64,000 bases of DNA from Neptunitalea chrysea (GCF_027924145.1 NZ_BRVP01000018.1:17378-81377), one strand, 5' to 3'. Numbered from the stretch's first letter, positions 44,801-55,671 are shown. Translations and numbers: made by a program. The notes: a model not told the origin generated them from the sequence alone.

Positions 44801-45025
44801 TTCTTGGAGTTTGAAACCCATCTATACAGAAAGGCCTTTGCTTTAGTTAGTATTGGTTATCAGGTTCTTAACAAATATAAGATTTTTTTTATACCACCCT
44901 ATACATATTTTGTTATAAAACACGAATTAACATTATGACAATACCACAACACTCTTGTTAAAACACTAGATTTAAGGCAAATAATTATAAAATATTTTCA
45001 AAAAACACTCTAGAAATCTGAAGTT

Positions 45026-46723
45026 TTATTTTAAATCCTTAACCCGTAACTGCAAACTTACTGCCCCCTGCCATTCATTTTCATCAATGGTATAGGCCAA
45101 GGAAAAAGGCCGTTTGTTGGTAATTAAAGAATACTTATCACCCAATCCAAAACCTATAGCAGTCAAGCTTTTACGTTCGTTGGGCAAAGGTGCATCTAAT
45201 ACTAAACGTAAATGGTCTCCGGTTTCTCCTACGGGTTTCCCCCAGCCGGTATCCGTTACTTGTTCGGTCATAAACACAGGCGTCATGTTCATAGGACCGA
45301 AAGGGGCAAATTGTTTTAGGATACGGTAGAATTTAGCCGTTACTGCTTCTAATGGCAACACGGCATCAATTTTAATTTCGGGGGTTACTAATTTGGCATC
45401 AATAGTAGCTTTTACCACTGCTTCAAATTTAGCTTTAAACGCCTCGTATTTTTCGGGTAATAAAGTAAGTCCTGCAGCATATTTATGCCCCCCAAACTGC
45501 TCTATACAATCGGCACACGCCTCTAGTGCATTATACACATCAAATCCAGGAACGGAGCGCGCCGAAGCCGCTAACTTTTCCCCGCTTTTAGTGAACACCA
45601 AGGTAGGTCTAAAATAGGTTTCGGTTAACCTGCTGGCCACAATACCAATAACTCCCTTGTGCCAGCTTTCATTGTATACTACAGTAGTGCTATGGTTTTC
45701 CTCCTCTAATTCGATTATCTGAGCCAGGGCTTCCTGTGTAATTTGTTCATCTAAACTACGGCGGTTCGCATTGTACTCTTCTATATCTTTGGCAAAAAAA
45801 GCAGCCTGTGCCGCATCGGTTTCGGTAAGTAAGTTTACCGCATGCTGACCATGCTCCATACGTCCGGCAGCATTAATGCGGGGTGCTATTATAAACACCA
45901 CATCAGTAACGGTAAGTTCTTTTTTCTTTAATTCGCCAATAAGTGCTTTAATACCAACTCTCGGAAAACTGTTAATTACCTTCAGCCCATAATAACAAAG
46001 CACACGATTTTCTCCTGTGATAGGTACAATATCGGCAGCAATAGCGGTAGCTACCAAATCAAGATACGGAATTAAATCATCTATAGTTTGATTTCTATTA
46101 GCTGCTAGGGCTTGTATAAGTTTAAACCCTACACCACAACCACACAACTCGTCATAGGGATAATTACAATCCTCCTGCTTAGGATCTAAAACCGCCACTG
46201 CATTTGGTACAGTATCTCCTGGTCGGTGGTGATCACAGATTACAAAGTCGATTCCTCTTTCGTTGGCATATGCCACTTTCTCTACAGCTTTAATACCACA
46301 GTCTAAAGCTATAATTAAAGAGATATCATTATCATACGCAAAATCTATTCCCAGATAACTTACACCATACCCTTCATTATATCTATCTGGAATATATGTT
46401 GCCACATTAGGATAAATACTCAGTAGATAGCTACTCATTAACGATACCGCCGTGGTACCATCTACATCATAATCGCCATACACTAATATATTCTCACCAT
46501 TTGCTATGGCTTGTTCTACACGGTTTACAGCTTTTTCCATATCCTTCATCAAATATGGATTGTGTAAATGACTTAACTGAGGTCGAAAAAAATCACGAGC
46601 CTCCTCAAAGGTTTCAATACCACGTTGCACTAAAAGAGTAGCTACAAAAGTAGATACTCCTAGAGCTTCTTGTATGTGTTGTACTTTGTTAACATCAGCT
46701 TTAGGTTGCAACGTCCAGCGCAT
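45026..46723 (-). CDS. recJ: Single-stranded-DNA-specific exonuclease RecJ
   Basis: 565 residues. DHH-family motifs: VYGDYDVDGTTAVSLM (about 81-96), ALDCG (about 138), VICDHHRPGD (about 159), APRINAAGRMEHG (DHHA1 region, about 284) and the GG-HKYAAG motif (about 401-407). A C-terminal OB-like domain follows (from about 450). RecJ degrades single-stranded DNA 5' to 3' in recombination and mismatch repair. It lies 12 bp behind the OsmC gene on the same strand, so it is probably its operon partner. Confidence 0.95.
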   Translation of the reverse strand: MRWTLQPKADVNKVQHIQEALGVSTFVATLLVQRGIETFEEARDFFRPQLSHLHNPYLMKDMEKAVNRVEQAIANGENILVYGDYDVDGTTAVSLMSSYLLSIYPNVATYIPDRYNEGYGVSYLGIDFAYDNDISLIIALDCGIKAVEKVAYANERGIDFVICDHHRPGDTVPNAVAVLDPKQEDCNYPYDELCGCGVGFKLIQALAANRNQTIDDLIPYLDLVATAIAADIVPITGENRVLCYYGLKVINSFPRVGIKALIGELKKKELTVTDVVFIIAPRINAAGRMEHGQHAVNLLTETDAAQAAFFAKDIEEYNANRRSLDEQITQEALAQIIELEEENHSTTVVYNESWHKGVIGIVASRLTETYFRPTLVFTKSGEKLAASARSVPGFDVYNALEACADCIEQFGGHKYAAGLTLLPEKYEAFKAKFEAVVKATIDAKLVTPEIKIDAVLPLEAVTAKFYRILKQFAPFGPMNMTPVFMTEQVTDTGWGKPVGETGDHLRLVLDAPLPNERKSLTAIGFGLGDKYSLITNKRPFSLAYTIDENEWQGAVSLQLRVKDLK

Positions 46724-46735
46724 GAAAAGAAAATC

Positions 46736-47167
46736 TTATTTATTTTTGGCAGGATAATAATGAATATTAATGGTAACCTCAGCAAACTGACGAAACATTT
46801 CCATTACTCCACAATATTTTTCTACCGATAAATCTACGGCTTTCTTTAACTTTTTCTCGTCTAAATTGCTCCCAAAAAACTCATAGTTTACGGCAACAGT
46901 TTTATAATATTTAGGGTGTTCTTCGGTTAGTTCGGCTTCGGTCACAATATCAAACGCTTCTACTTCTAACTTCATTTTTTTAATTAACGAAGCAATATCT
47001 AATCCACTGCACCCTGCCAACGCAGATAGCATTAACGCTTTTGGTCGGTACCCCTCTCCATGTCCGCCACTTTCTTCTCCTGCATCAATGGTTAAGTTCA
47101 ACCCGCTTGGGTTATCACTTTCAAACTTCATTTCGCCTAACCACTTTGTTGTTACTATATTTTTCAT
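46736..47167 (-). CDS. OsmC-family peroxiredoxin-like protein
   Basis: 143 residues from the ATG at 47167 (MKNIVTTKWLGEMKFES); an ATG nine codons earlier gives an unlikely extension. Family Cys pair: ALAGCSGLDI (about residue 52) and KYCGVMEMF (about 116). OsmC/Ohr proteins reduce organic hydroperoxides with these cysteines. The ALMLSALAGCSGLDIASLIK segment is the typical OsmC helix. Located directly upstream of recJ. Confidence 0.9.
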   Translation of the reverse strand: MKNIVTTKWLGEMKFESDNPSGLNLTIDAGEESGGHGEGYRPKALMLSALAGCSGLDIASLIKKMKLEVEAFDIVTEAELTEEHPKYYKTVAVNYEFFGSNLDEKKLKKAVDLSVEKYCGVMEMFRQFAEVTINIHYYPAKNK

Positions 47168-47435
47168 ACGTATTTTTATGTTTTGGTAGTACAAAGTTAC
47201 GGAAGTATTACGAGATTAAAAGCAATAGAAACCATAAGCTCTTTTTGTTAAAAAAGCCCCCAACACCTTCAAATTAACTAATTAACAATCTAAACTAAAG
47301 AAAAAACGTATCTTTAAGTACTTTAATAAAATACGATCTAGAGCATTCCCTCATTGAAAAGGGGTGTTCACTAACTATAGCTTTTAAAATATAGGTATTA
47401 CTACTAGCTTTATGGTAACAAAAAATATCAGTATT

Positions 47436-47864
47436 ATGAAAACATTATCTATTTCTAAAAGTATGCAAATATGTATGGCAGCAATACTATTTGTTATTAC
47501 AGTGCTTTACACCAATAAGGCACAAGCACAAACTACCACTGCGGAGGAACATACCATTGAACGTACCGTTAAAGGTATTATTAGTGGTACCGATGGTCCG
47601 CTAAAAGATGTCAATGTATTTTTAAAAGGCACCATCACAGGAACCACTACTAATGGCAAAGGCGAATTCACATTTCCTACTCCATTAAATACTGGAGATG
47701 TTTTAACATTTAGTTATTTAGGGTACACTACTAAGAACGTTAAAATTAAAAAAGACACTACATTTATAGCGTTATCACTAACCGAAGAGTATGTAGAGTT
47801 TGTTGGGGCACCTAATAGCAACCAGCCGTATAAATCGAAACAACAAAAATCTCTTGAGGAATAA
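47436..47864 (+). CDS. Exported carboxypeptidase-like regulatory domain protein
   Basis: 142 residues from the ATG at 47436 (MKTLSISKSM, then a hydrophobic signal ending NKAQAQ). One CarboxypepD_reg-like beta-sandwich: VKGIISGTDGPLKDVNVFLK, GTTTNGKGEFTF and DVLTFSYLGYTTKNV, the domain that opens TonB-dependent receptors, here standing alone. The acidic tail after about 120 ends KSLEE. The transglutaminase-like gene starts 3 bases later, so the two form an operon. A periplasmic adaptor role is possible. Confidence 0.82.
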   Translation: MKTLSISKSMQICMAAILFVITVLYTNKAQAQTTTAEEHTIERTVKGIISGTDGPLKDVNVFLKGTITGTTTNGKGEFTFPTPLNTGDVLTFSYLGYTTKNVKIKKDTTFIALSLTEEYVEFVGAPNSNQPYKSKQQKSLEE

Positions 47865-47867
47865 ATT

Positions 47868-48887
47868 TTGACAACAAAAATACTCTTCTACCTTAGTCTG
47901 TTCGTTTTTGTATGCAGTATTCAGGCACAACAGTCCGATTTTGCAACTATCGACTTTACCAAAGCCGATAGCCTGGCCAAAGCTTACAAAAACGAACAGC
48001 TTACTAATATTCCTGAACTTACCAAAAAACTCACCTCCGGACTCACCACCGATGTAGAGAAATTTAGAGCTGTTTACAAATGGATTTGCACCAACATAGC
48101 TAACGATTATGGCTTGTACGAGCAAAACATGCATAAAAGAAATAAGTTTAAAAACGATAGCAGTAAACTAAAGCAATGGAACCGTAAGTTTTCGGCAATT
48201 TCTTTTAAAAAGCTTAGCAAACACCAACGGGCAATTTGTACCGGATATGCGTATTTACTACAGCAATTTTCTTTAGAAATTGGCATCCCCTGCAACATCG
48301 TACATGGCTACGCGCGTACTAGCACTACCTTTATTGATAAAGACAGTTCTCCTAACCATTCATGGAATGCAGTATGGCTAAATAACCAATGGTATTTGTG
48401 CGACCCTACATGGGCTTCGGGTGTACCCGACCCTAAAACCGGCACCTTCTCTTTTTATTATAATAATGGCTTTTTTATGGCCGAACCTCAACTCATGGCT
48501 ATCAATCATTTTCCGGTAGATACGCAATGGCTTTTACTTAAGGAAAACCCTCCTACTTTTACTAACTTTCTAGAGGCTCCTATTTTATATGGTAATACTT
48601 TTGAGTATCTCTCCAATTACAATACACCTGCTAAAATGCATTACGAAATTGAGAAAAACGACTCTATTGTGTATCAGTTTACGCTTAAAAAACAAGTGAA
48701 CTCCAAAGACATTAGACTGTTTATAGATGGAGGTAATGGCCCCAAAGAAGTAACACCAGAACACATCTCTATACACAACAATACCGTTACCCTAACACAC
48801 TCCTTTAACAAAAAAAGTTTTTACGATGTACATCTATATATAGAAGACCATATTATCTCTACTCATACCATTAAGGTTCATAAATAA
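47868..48887 (+). CDS. Exported transglutaminase-like protein
   Basis: 339 residues starting at TTG 47868 (no ATG fits before the signal peptide TKILFYLSLFVFVCSIQAQ). The transglutaminase/protease core has the catalytic Cys in QRAICTGYAYLLQQF (about residue 125), the His in SSPNHSWNAVWLNNQWYLCD (about 163) and the Asp in YLCDPTW (about 176), so the triad is complete. A C-terminal beta domain follows. Such proteins cross-link or cleave proteins in the periplasm. It follows the regulatory-domain gene by 3 bp. Confidence 0.85.
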   Translation: MTTKILFYLSLFVFVCSIQAQQSDFATIDFTKADSLAKAYKNEQLTNIPELTKKLTSGLTTDVEKFRAVYKWICTNIANDYGLYEQNMHKRNKFKNDSSKLKQWNRKFSAISFKKLSKHQRAICTGYAYLLQQFSLEIGIPCNIVHGYARTSTTFIDKDSSPNHSWNAVWLNNQWYLCDPTWASGVPDPKTGTFSFYYNNGFFMAEPQLMAINHFPVDTQWLLLKENPPTFTNFLEAPILYGNTFEYLSNYNTPAKMHYEIEKNDSIVYQFTLKKQVNSKDIRLFIDGGNGPKEVTPEHISIHNNTVTLTHSFNKKSFYDVHLYIEDHIISTHTIKVHK

Positions 48888-48897
48888 AAAACAAAAA

Positions 48898-49013
48898 TAT
48901 GGGAAGACGTAATTTGGTAGTATTAAAATAATGTAACGTATACATAGGTTTATGTTCCTAAATAAAAACCTGTATCCCAACTTAAAATGTAACGTTACCT
49001 ACGTCTTCCCATA
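48898..49013. repeat. 116-bp element with perfect 14-bp inverted ends
   Basis: TATGGGAAGACGTA (48898-48911) and TACGTCTTCCCATA (49000-49013) are perfect reverse complements. The interior has AAACCT/AGGTTT-type and GTAACGTTAC palindromes and could fold as one arm. No ORF. It may be a small MITE-like insertion or a structured RNA. The rest of the 337-bp gap shows nothing else. Confidence 0.55.
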
Positions 49014-49224
49014 AAGTCAAGCAATTAATGCTCTTCCTTTAACCAACTAAGCAATTTGTTCCCTCCTAAACGTTAAGAATCAATTATAAGCCTACACACC
49101 CCAGTTTAAGCCGATTGATTCTAACTGAATTAGGAGATAGTAAGGTAGTAAACTAACACCTATTTTGCAGATTTATTTGTGGTACTTTTTACTTTTTACA
49201 CTGTTTTATTTACTGGTATAAATA

Positions 49225-49683
49225 CTACAACCAACGCCTTACGTCTATCATATACTGAAGATACTCTTTGCCAAAAGTAGCTGCTAACATACGTTCTTCT
49301 ATTCGAATTACTCCAAAACGTAACGCCACTAAAAACAACCCTACTAATGGTAAGGCTAATACATTACGAGAATACACCGACAGACCAAAAATCAAAAAGG
49401 CCAAACCTATATAAATTGGATTTCTACTATATTTATAAAAACCTGTTTTAAGCAAGGTTCTAGAGGTCTTCCACTCTAAGGTGGTTTTATGTTTTCTAAA
49501 CAAATACACCGTACTAACCATAATGATTAAACCAATTAGCACAAATAAAAACCCTGCATAATTATACGGATACGGCAACAGGTTATACGCTGGCAAATAC
49601 CGTCGTAAAAAATACATAGCAACCACACAGTAGGTAGTTAACACCGGAGGAATATAGAATATTTTTAAATAAGAGCTTTTCAC
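49225..49683 (-). CDS. Isoprenylcysteine carboxyl methyltransferase family membrane protein
   Basis: 152 residues with about four helices. The C-terminal signature reads [20 protein letters not shown] (about 94-113), then [20 protein letters not shown], as in the ICMT/PEMT family of small membrane methyltransferases. These use SAM to methylate lipids or prenylated groups. Substrate unknown. Monocistronic, divergent from ade. Confidence 0.85.
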   Translation of the reverse strand: MKSSYLKIFYIPPVLTTYCVVAMYFLRRYLPAYNLLPYPYNYAGFLFVLIGLIIMVSTVYLFRKHKTTLEWKTSRTLLKTGFYKYSRNPIYIGLAFLIFGLSVYSRNVLALPLVGLFLVALRFGVIRIEERMLAATFGKEYLQYMIDVRRWL

Positions 49684-49786
49684 TTTAGAAAGATACGTCT
49701 ATATTTTAAAAATTCTAAATTTAGAAAGTAGTACCTACTCGCTTTCTCCATCATTTTTGTTACTTTTAATCTTTAAATATAAGATT

Positions 49787-51412
49787 ATGTACACCGTTAC
49801 CGGAAATTTTGTAGACATCCCTAATAAAGCCATATATCCGGCACAAGTAACCACTGAAGACGGTATTATTCAATCTATAGAAAAAATAGACGCTACCGTA
49901 ACTAATTACATTTTACCCGGCTTTATAGATGCCCATATTCATATTGAAAGCTCTATGCTGGTTCCTTCTGAATTTGCACGCCTGGCAGTACTTCACGGTA
50001 CGGTAGGCACCATTTCTGATCCGCATGAAATTGCCAATGTATTGGGTACCGAAGGGGTTCATTTTATGATTGAAAACGGGAAAAAAGTGCCGTTTAAATT
50101 TCATTTTGGAGCCCCGTCTTGCGTACCAGCTACCAATTTTGAAACAGCAGGCGCAGTAATTGATTCCGATGGTATTAAAGAATTATTGGAATCTCCAGAT
50201 ATTTACTATTTGGCGGAAATGATGAACTATCCTGGTGTTTTGTTTGACGATGAAGAGGTACTTAAAAAAATAGCATGGGCTAAACAGTATAACAAACCTG
50301 TAGACGGACATGCACCCGGACTTATGGGAGCCGATGCTAAAAAATATGCATCTGCCGGTATTACTACAGATCATGAATGTTTTACACTGGAAGAAGCACA
50401 AGGCAAATTAGATCTAGGCATGAAAATATTAATACGCGAAGGTAGTGCCGCTAAAAACTTTAATGCCCTGATTCCTTTATTAAATAACAACTATAAACAC
50501 ATGATGTTTTGTTCTGACGACAAACACCCAGACGATTTAGTAGTAGGACATATAAATGAGGTGTGTGCCCGAGCAGTGGATTATGGTATAGATGTTTTTA
50601 AAGTATTACAAGCAGCCTGTATTAATCCGGTGAAACATTACAACATGAATATTGGGTTACTAAATGTAGGCGATGCTGCCGACTTTATTATGGTAGAAAA
50701 CCTAATAGATTTTAAAGTATTGAAAACCTATATAAACGGAACTTTAGTAGCCAAAGAAGGTACTTCTAACATACAACCGGTAGCGTTTAACACCCCTAAT
50801 AATTTTCATACCTCTAAAAAATCGGTAACCGATTTTGAACTTGAAGCTATCGCATCTACTAACATAAGAGTTATTGAAGCTTTGGATGGTGAACTTATTA
50901 CCAATGAAATTCACTGTACCCCCAAAATTGTAAACGGTAAATTAGTTTCTGATACCGATACCGATGTCTTAAAAATGGCAGTGGTTAACAGGTATTCCGA
51001 TGCACCACCTGCTATTGCGTTTATTAAAAATTTCGGACTTAAAGAAGGGGCTATTGCAGGTTCTGTAGGACATGATAGTCATAATATTATTGCGGTAGGC
51101 ACTAGCGACGAAGCCCTTTGCAAAGCCGTAAATACCATCATAGAAAACACAGGAGGCATTTGTGCCACCGATGCCGAAAAAACAACTATACTACCGTTAC
51201 CCGTTGCCGGAATTATTAGCGATAAAAATGGCTGGGAAACCGGCAAGCTTTACGAAACCGCCGATGCACATGCCAAAGCATTGGGCAGCACTCTTAAAGC
51301 TCCGTTTATGACATTATCATTCATGGCGCTATTAGTAATACCCGATCTTAAGTTATCGGACAAAGGGTTGTTTAGTGGTAAAAAATTTGAATTTACTTCG
51401 GTAAGTTTATAA
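49787..51412 (+). CDS. ade: Adenine deaminase
   Basis: 541 residues from the ATG at 49787 ([14 protein letters not shown]). Amidohydrolase motifs: [15 protein letters not shown] (HxH metal ligands, about 46-60), [14 protein letters not shown] (about 81-94), the DGHAPGL (about 165), TTDHECF (about 188) and [10 protein letters not shown] (about 249). The C-terminal half carries the [17 protein letters not shown] and [20 protein letters not shown] family ending. It deaminates adenine to hypoxanthine in purine salvage. The length matches Ade. Confidence 0.95.
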   Translation: MYTVTGNFVDIPNKAIYPAQVTTEDGIIQSIEKIDATVTNYILPGFIDAHIHIESSMLVPSEFARLAVLHGTVGTISDPHEIANVLGTEGVHFMIENGKKVPFKFHFGAPSCVPATNFETAGAVIDSDGIKELLESPDIYYLAEMMNYPGVLFDDEEVLKKIAWAKQYNKPVDGHAPGLMGADAKKYASAGITTDHECFTLEEAQGKLDLGMKILIREGSAAKNFNALIPLLNNNYKHMMFCSDDKHPDDLVVGHINEVCARAVDYGIDVFKVLQAACINPVKHYNMNIGLLNVGDAADFIMVENLIDFKVLKTYINGTLVAKEGTSNIQPVAFNTPNNFHTSKKSVTDFELEAIASTNIRVIEALDGELITNEIHCTPKIVNGKLVSDTDTDVLKMAVVNRYSDAPPAIAFIKNFGLKEGAIAGSVGHDSHNIIAVGTSDEALCKAVNTIIENTGGICATDAEKTTILPLPVAGIISDKNGWETGKLYETADAHAKALGSTLKAPFMTLSFMALLVIPDLKLSDKGLFSGKKFEFTSVSL

Positions 51413-51572
51413 AAACACCAACCAACGGATTATAAAACTAACAATCCAATGAATTGCGAAAAACTGTAACACACCTGTTTCTAAATTACCTTTGGTATAC
51501 AACCACTGTTAGTCTCTGTATAACGAAACTGATATTGAAAAAACGTTTTTATGACAGCGTTACTACTCATAA

Positions 51573-51610
51573 AAAAATCCCTTTTCCGAACATTCAGAAA
51601 AGGGATTTTT
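51573..51610. terminator. Bidirectional terminator between ade and the ABC permease
   Basis: AAAAATCCCTTTTC (51573-51586) pairs perfectly with GAAAAGGGATTTTT (51597-51610), loop of 10 bases. Confidence 0.9.
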
Positions 51611-51641
51611 CATATAAAAACTAAACAAGATACAATTTACA

Positions 51642-52895
51642 TTACATTCCGGTACGTATAGCTTCTACAGGATCTAGACGAGAAGCTCTCCATGCAGGCA
51701 AAATTCCGGCTATTACCCCAATTACAGCTGCTACTACTCCACCAAAAATAACGTTTCCTGCAGAAAGAATAAACTCAAAATCTTCTCCTATTGCAGAATT
51801 CGCTATCAAGGTTCCTATCCAAACAAAAAAGATACCGACAGCTCCTCCTATTAAACACAACACAATTGCCTCAAATAAAAACTGAAACAAAATAAATTGT
51901 CGTTTTGCTCCCAAAGATTTCTGTATACCAATAAGGTTTGTACGCTCTTTAACACTCACAAACATTATATTGGCAATACCAAAGCCACCTACCAATATAG
52001 AGAACCCACCAATTACCACTCCTACTAAAGTTAGCATAGCAATAATACCATCTATAACCTGAGTAAACGTAGATATTTTATTGATAAAGAAATTATCATC
52101 ATCCTCATACTTCAACCCACGCTTGGCACGTATTTTTTGCTTAAGCACCTGTTCAAAAGCATCTATATCAATATTTTTTTTAGGCTTAATCATAATAGCA
52201 GCAGGAATTCCTTCAGAGCCACCGCTGGTAAAGCTTCTTACAAAGTTAGCAGGCACATAGGCTTTAGCATCGGGAGAGTCTCCCATAGATTCACCATATT
52301 TTCTAAGCACTCCTATAACCGTAAGCTTACGTCCGAAGATTCGTAATTGAGTTCCCAACGGATTCATACCGCCATATAGGTTTTCTGCCAACTCATACCC
52401 TAACACCACTACAGGCGATCCGGTTACCGACTCAATTTCAGAAAAAAACCTTCCCGATTCCACCCCCACATTTTCAATCTCAACTACCTCATGAGTCCCC
52501 GGTACTATAGGCACACTAGTAATGGTTTTCCCTTCATACTTTAAAGTTTCAGAGCTTCCAAAAATAACATAGGCTACTGCTTCCACATCGCCAACATTAT
52601 TTTTAATGTATTCATACTCTTCATAGGTTACCTGTGGAAAATTATCGCGTTTCCACCTAGGCACATCGGTAGGTCCAAAACTATATTTGGTCAGGTACAT
52701 GGTATTTTTATCTATACCCTCTAAGTTTTTCTTTATTTTGTGCTCTAACGAATCTACCGCAGCCAAAACCGCTATAATAGAGAAAATACCAATAGTTACT
52801 CCTAACAACGACAAAAAAGTACGTAACTTATTATTTCGCAATGCATTAATTGCAAAATTAAAGCTCTCTTTAAAAACCCGAAAATATATTAACAT
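51642..52895 (-). CDS. MacB/FtsX-type ABC transporter permease
   Basis: 417 residues. First helix within ALRNNKLRTFLSLLGVTIGI (residues 17-36), then a long periplasmic MacB_PCD domain (about 40-270) and three C-terminal helices around VGVVIGGFSILVGGFGIANI, IVLCLIGGAVGIFFVWIG and VIGVIAGILPAWRASRLDPV, with the conserved ..PA.RA..LDP.EA.R end. Such permeases work with an ATPase; none is encoded next to it, so the partner must be elsewhere. Monocistronic here. Confidence 0.9.
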   Translation of the reverse strand: MLIYFRVFKESFNFAINALRNNKLRTFLSLLGVTIGIFSIIAVLAAVDSLEHKIKKNLEGIDKNTMYLTKYSFGPTDVPRWKRDNFPQVTYEEYEYIKNNVGDVEAVAYVIFGSSETLKYEGKTITSVPIVPGTHEVVEIENVGVESGRFFSEIESVTGSPVVVLGYELAENLYGGMNPLGTQLRIFGRKLTVIGVLRKYGESMGDSPDAKAYVPANFVRSFTSGGSEGIPAAIMIKPKKNIDIDAFEQVLKQKIRAKRGLKYEDDDNFFINKISTFTQVIDGIIAMLTLVGVVIGGFSILVGGFGIANIMFVSVKERTNLIGIQKSLGAKRQFILFQFLFEAIVLCLIGGAVGIFFVWIGTLIANSAIGEDFEFILSAGNVIFGGVVAAVIGVIAGILPAWRASRLDPVEAIRTGM

Positions 52896-53014
52896 TGGTT
52901 ATATGTATTACGCTGACAAGCAGCTGCTAATTAAAAAACGTTTTTTTATTCTTTAAAGTTCCTGTTATCTTATACTTACCTACTATAACAGCTATATTAT
53001 TCATTAAAAAAAAT

Positions 53015-53022
53015 TACTTTTG
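53015..53022 (+). promoter_or_regulatory. -7 promoter element of purH
   Basis: TACTTTTG matches TAnnTTTG exactly, 20 bases before the start codon. Confidence 0.55.
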
Positions 53023-53042
53023 CACTTTATTATTAATTACAA

Positions 53043-54578
53043 ATGGATACAAATAAAAAAATAACATCAGCTTTAATTTCAGTATTTAACAAAGACGGTT
53101 TAGCACCGATTGTACAAAAGTTAGACGAACTTGGCGTAACCATCTATTCTACAGGTGGTACCGAAAAATTCATCTCTGACCTTGGTATAAGTGTGGTTCC
53201 TGTAGAAAATGTTACAAGTTATCCTTCAATTTTAGGTGGAAGAGTAAAAACTTTACATCCTAAAGTTTTTGGAGGTATACTTAACAGACAAGATAACCCA
53301 AAAGACATTAAGGAAATTGTTAAATATCAAATCCCGCAAATTGATGTTGTGATTGTTGATTTATACCCGTTTGAGAAAACTGTAGCAAGCGGAGCTCCTG
53401 AACAAGATATTATCGAGAAAATTGACATAGGTGGTATCTCGCTTATTCGTGCCGCTGCTAAAAACTTTAAAGACACCGTATGTATTGCTTCTATGGAGGA
53501 ATATGCTGAGTTTTTAGATGTTATTACTACTAACGAAGGTAGTACTACAATTGCAGAAAGAAAACGTTTTGCTACCAAGGCATTTGGTGTTTCTTCTCAT
53601 TATGACACAGCCATCTTTAATTACTTTAACTCTGAAAAAGAAGAAGAGATTGTATTTAAAGTTAGTGAGCATAAAGGACAATCATTACGTTATGGAGAAA
53701 ACCCGCACCAAAAAGGATATTTCTTCGGAGAGTTTGACGCAATGTTTGATAAACTTCACGGAAAAGAATTATCATACAATAACTTATTAGATGTAGATGC
53801 TGCTGTTAACTTAATTAACGAGTTTACAAATGATGCGCCTACATTTGCTATATTAAAACACAACAACGCGTGTGGTGTAGCTACTAGACCTACTATTAAG
53901 CAAGCCTATGTAGATGCTTTAGCAGGTGACCCTGTTTCTGCTTTTGGTGGTATTTTAATTGCCAATACCGAAATTGACAAAGAAACTGCTGAAGAAATTC
54001 ACAGCTTATTCTGTGAGGTAGTTATTGCACCATCATACACAGAAGAGGCTTTAGAAATTTTAAAAGGTAAAAAGAACCGTATTATCTTAGTACAAAAAAC
54101 AAATGAGTTACCACAATCTAATGTGCGTACTTGTTTAAATGGTGTATTAGTACAAGACAAAGACACCATTACAGACACTAAAGATATTTTAACATACCGA
54201 ACCAACAATAAACCAACCGATACGGAGTTAGATGATTTAATGTTTGCCTCTAAAATATGCAAGCACACCAAATCTAATACCATTGTATTGGTTAAAAATG
54301 GTCAGTTATGTGCTAGCGGAACCGGACAAACCAGTCGTGTAGATGCTTTAAGACAGGCTATTGAAAAGGCTAAATCTTTTGAGTTTGACTTAAATGGTGC
54401 TGTAATGGCAAGTGATGCATTCTTCCCATTCCCAGATTGTGTGGAGATTGCCGGGAACGAAGGTATCACAAGTGTAATACAACCAGGTGGGTCTATTAAA
54501 GATGAACTTAGTATTGCATATTGTAACGACCATAATATTTCTATGGTATTTACAGGTGTAAGACACTTTAAACACTAA
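53043..54578 (+). CDS. purH: Bifunctional IMP cyclohydrolase / AICAR formyltransferase
   Basis: 511 residues. The N-terminal MGS-like cyclohydrolase domain has SALISVFNKDGL, STGGTEKFI and LGGRVKTLHPKVFGGIL (about 60-76). The formyltransferase domain has LRYGENPHQKGYFF (about 218), LKHNNACGVA (catalytic KH, about 275), DPVSAFGGI (about 298) and ASDAFFPFPDCVE near the end. It performs the last two steps of IMP synthesis. It is followed after 54 bp by mreB on the same strand; readthrough into the shape genes is possible. Confidence 0.97.
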   Translation: MDTNKKITSALISVFNKDGLAPIVQKLDELGVTIYSTGGTEKFISDLGISVVPVENVTSYPSILGGRVKTLHPKVFGGILNRQDNPKDIKEIVKYQIPQIDVVIVDLYPFEKTVASGAPEQDIIEKIDIGGISLIRAAAKNFKDTVCIASMEEYAEFLDVITTNEGSTTIAERKRFATKAFGVSSHYDTAIFNYFNSEKEEEIVFKVSEHKGQSLRYGENPHQKGYFFGEFDAMFDKLHGKELSYNNLLDVDAAVNLINEFTNDAPTFAILKHNNACGVATRPTIKQAYVDALAGDPVSAFGGILIANTEIDKETAEEIHSLFCEVVIAPSYTEEALEILKGKKNRIILVQKTNELPQSNVRTCLNGVLVQDKDTITDTKDILTYRTNNKPTDTELDDLMFASKICKHTKSNTIVLVKNGQLCASGTGQTSRVDALRQAIEKAKSFEFDLNGAVMASDAFFPFPDCVEIAGNEGITSVIQPGGSIKDELSIAYCNDHNISMVFTGVRHFKH

Positions 54579-54632
54579 AATTTTATTACCTTTATAGAAG
54601 GTATATACAATATTAAAATTTGAAAAACTTAC

Positions 54633-55661
54633 ATGGGATTTTTTGATTTCTTTACCGAGGAAATTGCTATTGACCTTGGTACAGCAAACACCTTGATTAT
54701 TCATAACGATAAAGTTGTGGTAGATAGTCCGTCTATTGTTGCACGGGACAGAGTTACGGGAAAAATAATTGCGGTTGGTAAAGAAGCCAATCTAATGCAA
54801 GGTAAAACCCATGAAAATATTAAAACCATAAGGCCTTTAAAGGATGGTGTAATTGCCGATTTTGATGCTTCGGAACAAATGATGAACCAATTAATCAAAA
54901 GTATTCCGGCACTTAAAAAACGTATTTTACCTCCTTCGCTTCGTATGGTTATCTGTATTCCTTCTGGTATTACAGAGGTTGAGATGCGTGCGGTACGAGA
55001 TTCTGCAGAGCGTGTTAACGGAAAAGAAGTATTCCTTATCCATGAACCTATGGCTGCGGCCATAGGTATCGGGATTGATATTATACAGCCTAAGGGTAAT
55101 ATGATTGTAGACATAGGTGGTGGTACTACTGAAATTGCCGTAATTGCCCTTGGTGGTATTATATGTGATAAATCGGTTAAAATTGCTGGTGACGTGTTTA
55201 CCAACGATATTATTTATTACATGCGTACACAGCATAATTTATACATTGGTGAATCTACCGCAGAAAAAGTAAAAATTAATATTGGATCGGCTACCGATGA
55301 CTTAGAAATGCCACCGGAAGAAATGTCTATTCAAGGTAGAGACTTGTTAACAGGGAAACCAAAACAAGTATTAATCTCTTACCGTGAGATAGCCAAAGCT
55401 TTAGACAAGTCTATCCTTCGTATAGAAGATGCGGTTATGGAAACTTTATCGCAAACACCACCAGAACTTGCTGCCGATATTTACAATACCGGTATCTACC
55501 TTGCGGGAGGTGGCTCTATGTTACGCGGATTAGACAAACGTATTTCTCAAAAAACAGATCTTCCTGTATACATTGCAGAAGACCCGTTAAGAGCGGTCGT
55601 TAGGGGTACAGGTATTGCACTTAAAAATTTAGATAAATTCAAGAATATTCTAAAAAAATAA
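54633..55661 (+). CDS. mreB: Rod shape-determining actin homologue MreB
   Basis: 342 residues. Actin-fold ATP motifs: AIDLGTANTLI (about 10-20), GNMIVDIGGGTTEIAVI (about 154) and LAGGGSMLRGLDKRI (about 289). A short DFFTEEIAIDLG opening suits the membrane-binding N-terminus. MreB polymerises along the inner membrane and directs elongation synthesis. First of five cell-shape genes in order B-C-D-mrdA-rodA. Confidence 0.97.
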   Translation: MGFFDFFTEEIAIDLGTANTLIIHNDKVVVDSPSIVARDRVTGKIIAVGKEANLMQGKTHENIKTIRPLKDGVIADFDASEQMMNQLIKSIPALKKRILPPSLRMVICIPSGITEVEMRAVRDSAERVNGKEVFLIHEPMAAAIGIGIDIIQPKGNMIVDIGGGTTEIAVIALGGIICDKSVKIAGDVFTNDIIYYMRTQHNLYIGESTAEKVKINIGSATDDLEMPPEEMSIQGRDLLTGKPKQVLISYREIAKALDKSILRIEDAVMETLSQTPPELAADIYNTGIYLAGGGSMLRGLDKRISQKTDLPVYIAEDPLRAVVRGTGIALKNLDKFKNILKK

Positions 55662-55671
55662 AAATAACTAA

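Noticed and set aside
54701..55204. 167-codon ORF opposite mreB
   Set aside because: Antisense shadow of mreB.
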